From an uncultured Marmoricola sp. (GTDB lineage: Bacteria; Actinomycetota; Actinomycetes; Propionibacteriales; Nocardioidaceae), in assembly GCF_943913695.1 (NCBI RefSeq), contig NZ_CALTZE010000025.1, positions 1 through 34,016 on the forward strand: a stretch of 34,016 nt of DNA, in the 5' to 3' direction. Both the position numbers and the translations under genes were made by a program. The number at the start of each line of letters is the position of its first letter. The stretch's first letter is position 1. The notes under the pieces are model-generated. The model was not told the origin of the DNA and searched no databases. It saw only the letters and a list, made by a program, of their open reading frames with translations. Shown in pieces: positions 31,136 to 34,016 of the stretch.

Positions 31136-32773
31136 ATGAGCCAGGCAACACTCGACCGGGACCAGACCTCGGAGTTCACCCGCACGCTCGACGCGCTCGT
31201 CGTGGGAGCCGGCGTCGCCGGGCTCTACCAGCTGCACCAGCTGCGCGAGATGGGGCTCGACGTCGCGGCGTACGACGCGGCCAGCGACGTCGGCGGCACG
31301 TGGTACTGGAACCGCTACCCGGGTGCGCGCTTCGACTCCGAGGCCTACATCTACCAGTACCTCTTCGACGAGAGCCTCTACAAGGACTGGAGCTGGAGCC
31401 AGCGGTTCCCGGGCCAGGAGGAGATCGAGCAGTGGCTGCACTACGTCACCGACCGGCTCGACCTGCGCAGCCACCTCACCTTCGAGACCACCATCACCTC
31501 GGCGGAGTGGGACGAGGCGCGGCAGCGGTGGACCGTGCGCACCGACACCGGCGAGGTGATCGACACCCAGTTCCTCATCACCTGTGCCGGGATGCTCTCG
31601 GCCCCGCTGAGCGACGTCTTCGAGGGGCAGGACGACTTCCGCGGCGAGATCCTGCACACCTCGCGATGGCCGGCGAGCGGCGTCGACCTGGCCGGCAAGC
31701 GGGTGGGTGTCGTCGGCATCGGCGCGACCGGCATCCAGGTGATCCAGACGATCGTCGACGAGGTCGCCGAGCTCACCGTCTTCGTGCGCACCCCCCAGTA
31801 CGTGCTGCCGATGCACAACCCGAGCTACGGCGAGGCCGAGGTGGCGGCCTACAAGGAGCGCTTCGGTGAGCTGCGCGAGACCCTGCCCCACACCTTCACC
31901 GGGTTCGAGTACGACTTCGAGAAGTCGTGGGCGGACTCCACCCCGCAGGAGCGCCAGGACCGCCTCGAGGAGATCTACGCCGACGGCTCGCTGAAGCTGT
32001 GGCTGGCCTCCTACTCCGACATCTTCTTCGTCGAGGAGGTCAGCGAGGCGGTCTCGGAGTTCGTCCGCGACAAGATGCGCGCCCGGCTCAAGGACCCCGA
32101 CCTGATCGACCTGCTGGTGCCGACGTCGTACGGCTTCGGCACCCACCGGGTGCCGCTGGAGACCGACTACCTCGAGGTCTACCACCGCCAGCACGTCACG
32201 GCCGTCGGCGTGAGGGACAACCCGATCGCCCGCGTCGTGCCGGAGGGTGTGCAGCTGGAGGACGGCACGGTCCACGAGCTCGACGTGATCGTGCTCGCGA
32301 CCGGCTTCGACGCCGGCACCGGCGCGCTGACCCGCATGGACATCCGGGGGCGCGAGGGCCGCTCGCTCACCGAGGACTGGGGTCGCGACATCCGCACCAT
32401 GATGGGTCTCGGGGTGCACGGCTACCCCAACCTCTTCACCACCGCGGTGCCGCTGGCCCCGTCGGCGGCCCTGTGCAACATGACCACCTGCCTGCAGCAG
32501 CAGACCGAGTGGGTCACCGAGGCGATCCGCCACCTGCGCAGCGAGGGCAAGTCGGTCATGGAGCCGACGGCCGAGGGCGAGGAGGCCTGGGTCCGGCACC
32601 ACGACGAGACCGCCAACGCGACCCTGATCCCGCGCACCGACAGCTGGTACGTCGGGTCGAACGTCGAGGGCAAGCCGCGGCGCGTGCTGTCCTACACAGG
32701 CGGCGTGGGCGACTACCGCAACCGGACCCTCGAGAACGCCGCAGCCGGATACCCCGGCTACGAGCTCAGCTGA
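31136..32773 (+). CDS. Flavin-dependent Baeyer-Villiger monooxygenase
   Basis: 545 residues. FAD-binding GAGVAG at 24-29, the NADPH-binding GIGATG near 195, and the type I fingerprint FRGEILHTSRWP at 168-179 between them. DVGGTWYWNRYPGARFDSE and GTHRVPLETDYLEVYHR are typical of the cyclohexanone/acetone monooxygenase branch. It inserts oxygen next to a ketone carbonyl using O2 and NADPH, giving an ester or lactone. The substrate cannot be read from sequence; the short distance to a hydrolase and an AcoR-type regulator suggests a small or cyclic ketone. A strong AGGAGGTG site precedes the ATG. It is first of a two-gene operon. Confidence 0.94.
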   Translation: MSQATLDRDQTSEFTRTLDALVVGAGVAGLYQLHQLREMGLDVAAYDAASDVGGTWYWNRYPGARFDSEAYIYQYLFDESLYKDWSWSQRFPGQEEIEQWLHYVTDRLDLRSHLTFETTITSAEWDEARQRWTVRTDTGEVIDTQFLITCAGMLSAPLSDVFEGQDDFRGEILHTSRWPASGVDLAGKRVGVVGIGATGIQVIQTIVDEVAELTVFVRTPQYVLPMHNPSYGEAEVAAYKERFGELRETLPHTFTGFEYDFEKSWADSTPQERQDRLEEIYADGSLKLWLASYSDIFFVEEVSEAVSEFVRDKMRARLKDPDLIDLLVPTSYGFGTHRVPLETDYLEVYHRQHVTAVGVRDNPIARVVPEGVQLEDGTVHELDVIVLATGFDAGTGALTRMDIRGREGRSLTEDWGRDIRTMMGLGVHGYPNLFTTAVPLAPSAALCNMTTCLQQQTEWVTEAIRHLRSEGKSVMEPTAEGEEAWVRHHDETANATLIPRTDSWYVGSNVEGKPRRVLSYTGGVGDYRNRTLENAAAGYPGYELS

Positions 32774-32788
32774 TCAGGAGGCAGGGAC

Positions 32789-33982
32789 ATGAGTGACTTC
32801 GGCAAGAGGTTCGCCCCGGCGGCGGACCGGGTGCTCGACGGCGTGGTCTCGGGTGAGGCCCCCGTGCCGGGCGTGGTGGCGATGCTGACCGACCGCGACG
32901 GCACCGTCTACGAGGGGGCGCGCGGGGTGCGGCGTACGGAGGGTGGCGAGGCCGTCACCACCGAGGACGTCTTCGCGCTCTTCTCCACCACCAAGGCGAT
33001 CACGGCGACCGCGGCCCTCCAGCTGGTCGAGCGCGGCCAGCTCGACCTGGACGCCCCGGCGTCGGACTACGCGCCGCAGATCGCGGAGCTGCAGGTCATC
33101 GAGGGCTTCGACGACGACGGCGAGCCGGTGCTGCGTGCCCCGGCGAGCGTGCCGACGACGCGACAGCTCCTCACCCACACCGGCGGCTTCGGCTACGACT
33201 TCTTCGACGAGGTCTACGCCCGGCTCGCCGCGGAGAAGGGGCAGCCCAGCGTCATCACGGCCACCCGGGCGGCGCTGACCACACCGCTCCTCTTCGACCC
33301 CGGCACCAAGTGGGAGTACGGCACCAACATCGACTGGGTGGGTCAGGTCGTCGAGGGCATCACCGGCAAGCGGCTCGGCGAGGTCTTCGAGGCCGAGATC
33401 TTCGGACCGCTCGGCATGGACTCGATGACCTTCGCGCTCGACGACTCGCGGCGCGCCCGCCTCGCCGAGCTGCACGCGCGCGGCGAGGACGGCTCGCTGA
33501 CCCCGATGGGGCTGGAGCTGCCCTCCCCGCCCGAGGTCGACTTCGGCGGTCACGGGCTCTACGGCGAGGTCGGCGACTACCTGAAGTTCATCCGCATGTG
33601 GCTCAACGACGGGGCGGGCCCCGACGGGCCGGTGCTGCGCCCGGAGACGGTGAGCGACGCCGTACGCCGCCACCTGCCGGAGCACCTGAGCGTCACCGCG
33701 CTGCCGGGGGTGATCCCGACCCTGTCCAACGACGCCGAGTTCTTCCCCGGCGTGGAGAAGTCGTGGTCGCTGCCCTTCATGCGCAACGAGGAGCCCGCGC
33801 CGACGGGCCGCCCCGCCGGCGGCCAGGGGTGGGCCGGTCTGGCCAACCTCTTCTACTGGGTCGACCGCGAGCACGGGATCGGAGGCTTCTGGGCGACGCA
33901 GATCCTCCCCTTCGGCGACGCCACCTCGTTCGTCGGCTACCTCGGCTTCGAGCAGGCCGCCTACGAGGCGCTGCGGGGCTGA
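32789..33982 (+). CDS. Serine hydrolase of the class C beta-lactamase / family VIII esterase fold
   Basis: 397 residues with no signal peptide, so probably cytosolic. The catalytic S-x-x-K is FSTTKAIT (Ser66, Lys69), the Tyr lies in WEYGTNID near 177, and GHGLYG appears in the middle. Other marks are TTRQLLTHTGGFGYDFF and IFGPLGMDSM. The family includes esterases and peptidases as well as beta-lactamases. Its place 15 bp behind the monooxygenase points to hydrolysis of the ester or lactone product. The ATG follows AGGAGG. The remaining 34 bp to the window end show nothing. Confidence 0.9.
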   Translation: MSDFGKRFAPAADRVLDGVVSGEAPVPGVVAMLTDRDGTVYEGARGVRRTEGGEAVTTEDVFALFSTTKAITATAALQLVERGQLDLDAPASDYAPQIAELQVIEGFDDDGEPVLRAPASVPTTRQLLTHTGGFGYDFFDEVYARLAAEKGQPSVITATRAALTTPLLFDPGTKWEYGTNIDWVGQVVEGITGKRLGEVFEAEIFGPLGMDSMTFALDDSRRARLAELHARGEDGSLTPMGLELPSPPEVDFGGHGLYGEVGDYLKFIRMWLNDGAGPDGPVLRPETVSDAVRRHLPEHLSVTALPGVIPTLSNDAEFFPGVEKSWSLPFMRNEEPAPTGRPAGGQGWAGLANLFYWVDREHGIGGFWATQILPFGDATSFVGYLGFEQAAYEALRG

Positions 33983-34016
33983 GCCTGCCCCGGACCGGCC
34001 GTCCCGCCCGCTGGAG

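Overview
The window is very GC-rich and densely coded, and reads as chromosomal DNA of an actinobacterium. A Nocardioides-like member of the Propionibacteriales fits best. The reasons are a bacterial type I fatty acid synthase with a separate AcpS, a 13E12/DUF222 HNH protein, the GlgE alpha-glucan pathway, an AccA3-type biotin carboxylase, many GTG starts, and -10 boxes placed for leaderless transcripts. The genus is inferred, not proven. I saw no rRNA, tRNA, CRISPR array, insertion sequence or prophage.

Left part (1-11428). A DUF222/HNH protein runs off the left edge on the minus strand, behind a promoter that carries a perfect SOS (LexA) box. Next is about 0.55 kb without a gene. It holds two inverted copies of a 37-bp hairpin element, a 32-bp tandem repeat and a separate 37-bp-period repeat. 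Then come acpS and the 3039-residue fas gene. A third copy of the hairpin element lies inside the 5' end of acpS and codes for part of an N-terminal extension.

Middle (11429-21557). An 883-residue fusion of a FAD/NAD(P)-binding domain to a TTC38-like helical repeat domain has its own promoter and operator-like palindrome. accA3 and an isobutyryl-CoA-mutase-type large subunit (icmA) diverge from an 81-bp gap, and both look leaderless. A membrane (MASE1-like) histidine kinase without a partner regulator is followed divergently by a thioredoxin-fold/TPR protein and a universal stress protein.

Right part (21577-33982). A six-gene minus-strand operon, mostly joined by 4-bp start/stop overlaps, contains glgE, pep2 (maltokinase), glgB, an ArsB/NhaD-type permease, a GNAT-remnant/Nudix protein and a small membrane protein. 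It has no treS. Upstream, a GAF/AAA+/Fis regulator of the AcoR type is divergent from a Baeyer-Villiger monooxygenase and a family VIII-type serine hydrolase. Two perfect TGTCCCA-N3-TGGGACA palindromes, 63 bp apart centre to centre, lie between them. The likely pathway is ketone to ester to alcohol plus acid.

The least ordinary items are the hairpin element whose stem covaries between copies and has entered acpS, the FAD-TTC38 fusion, the paired palindromes of the monooxygenase locus, and the GNAT-remnant/Nudix fusion. Family assignments rest on motifs recalled from known families; no database search was run.
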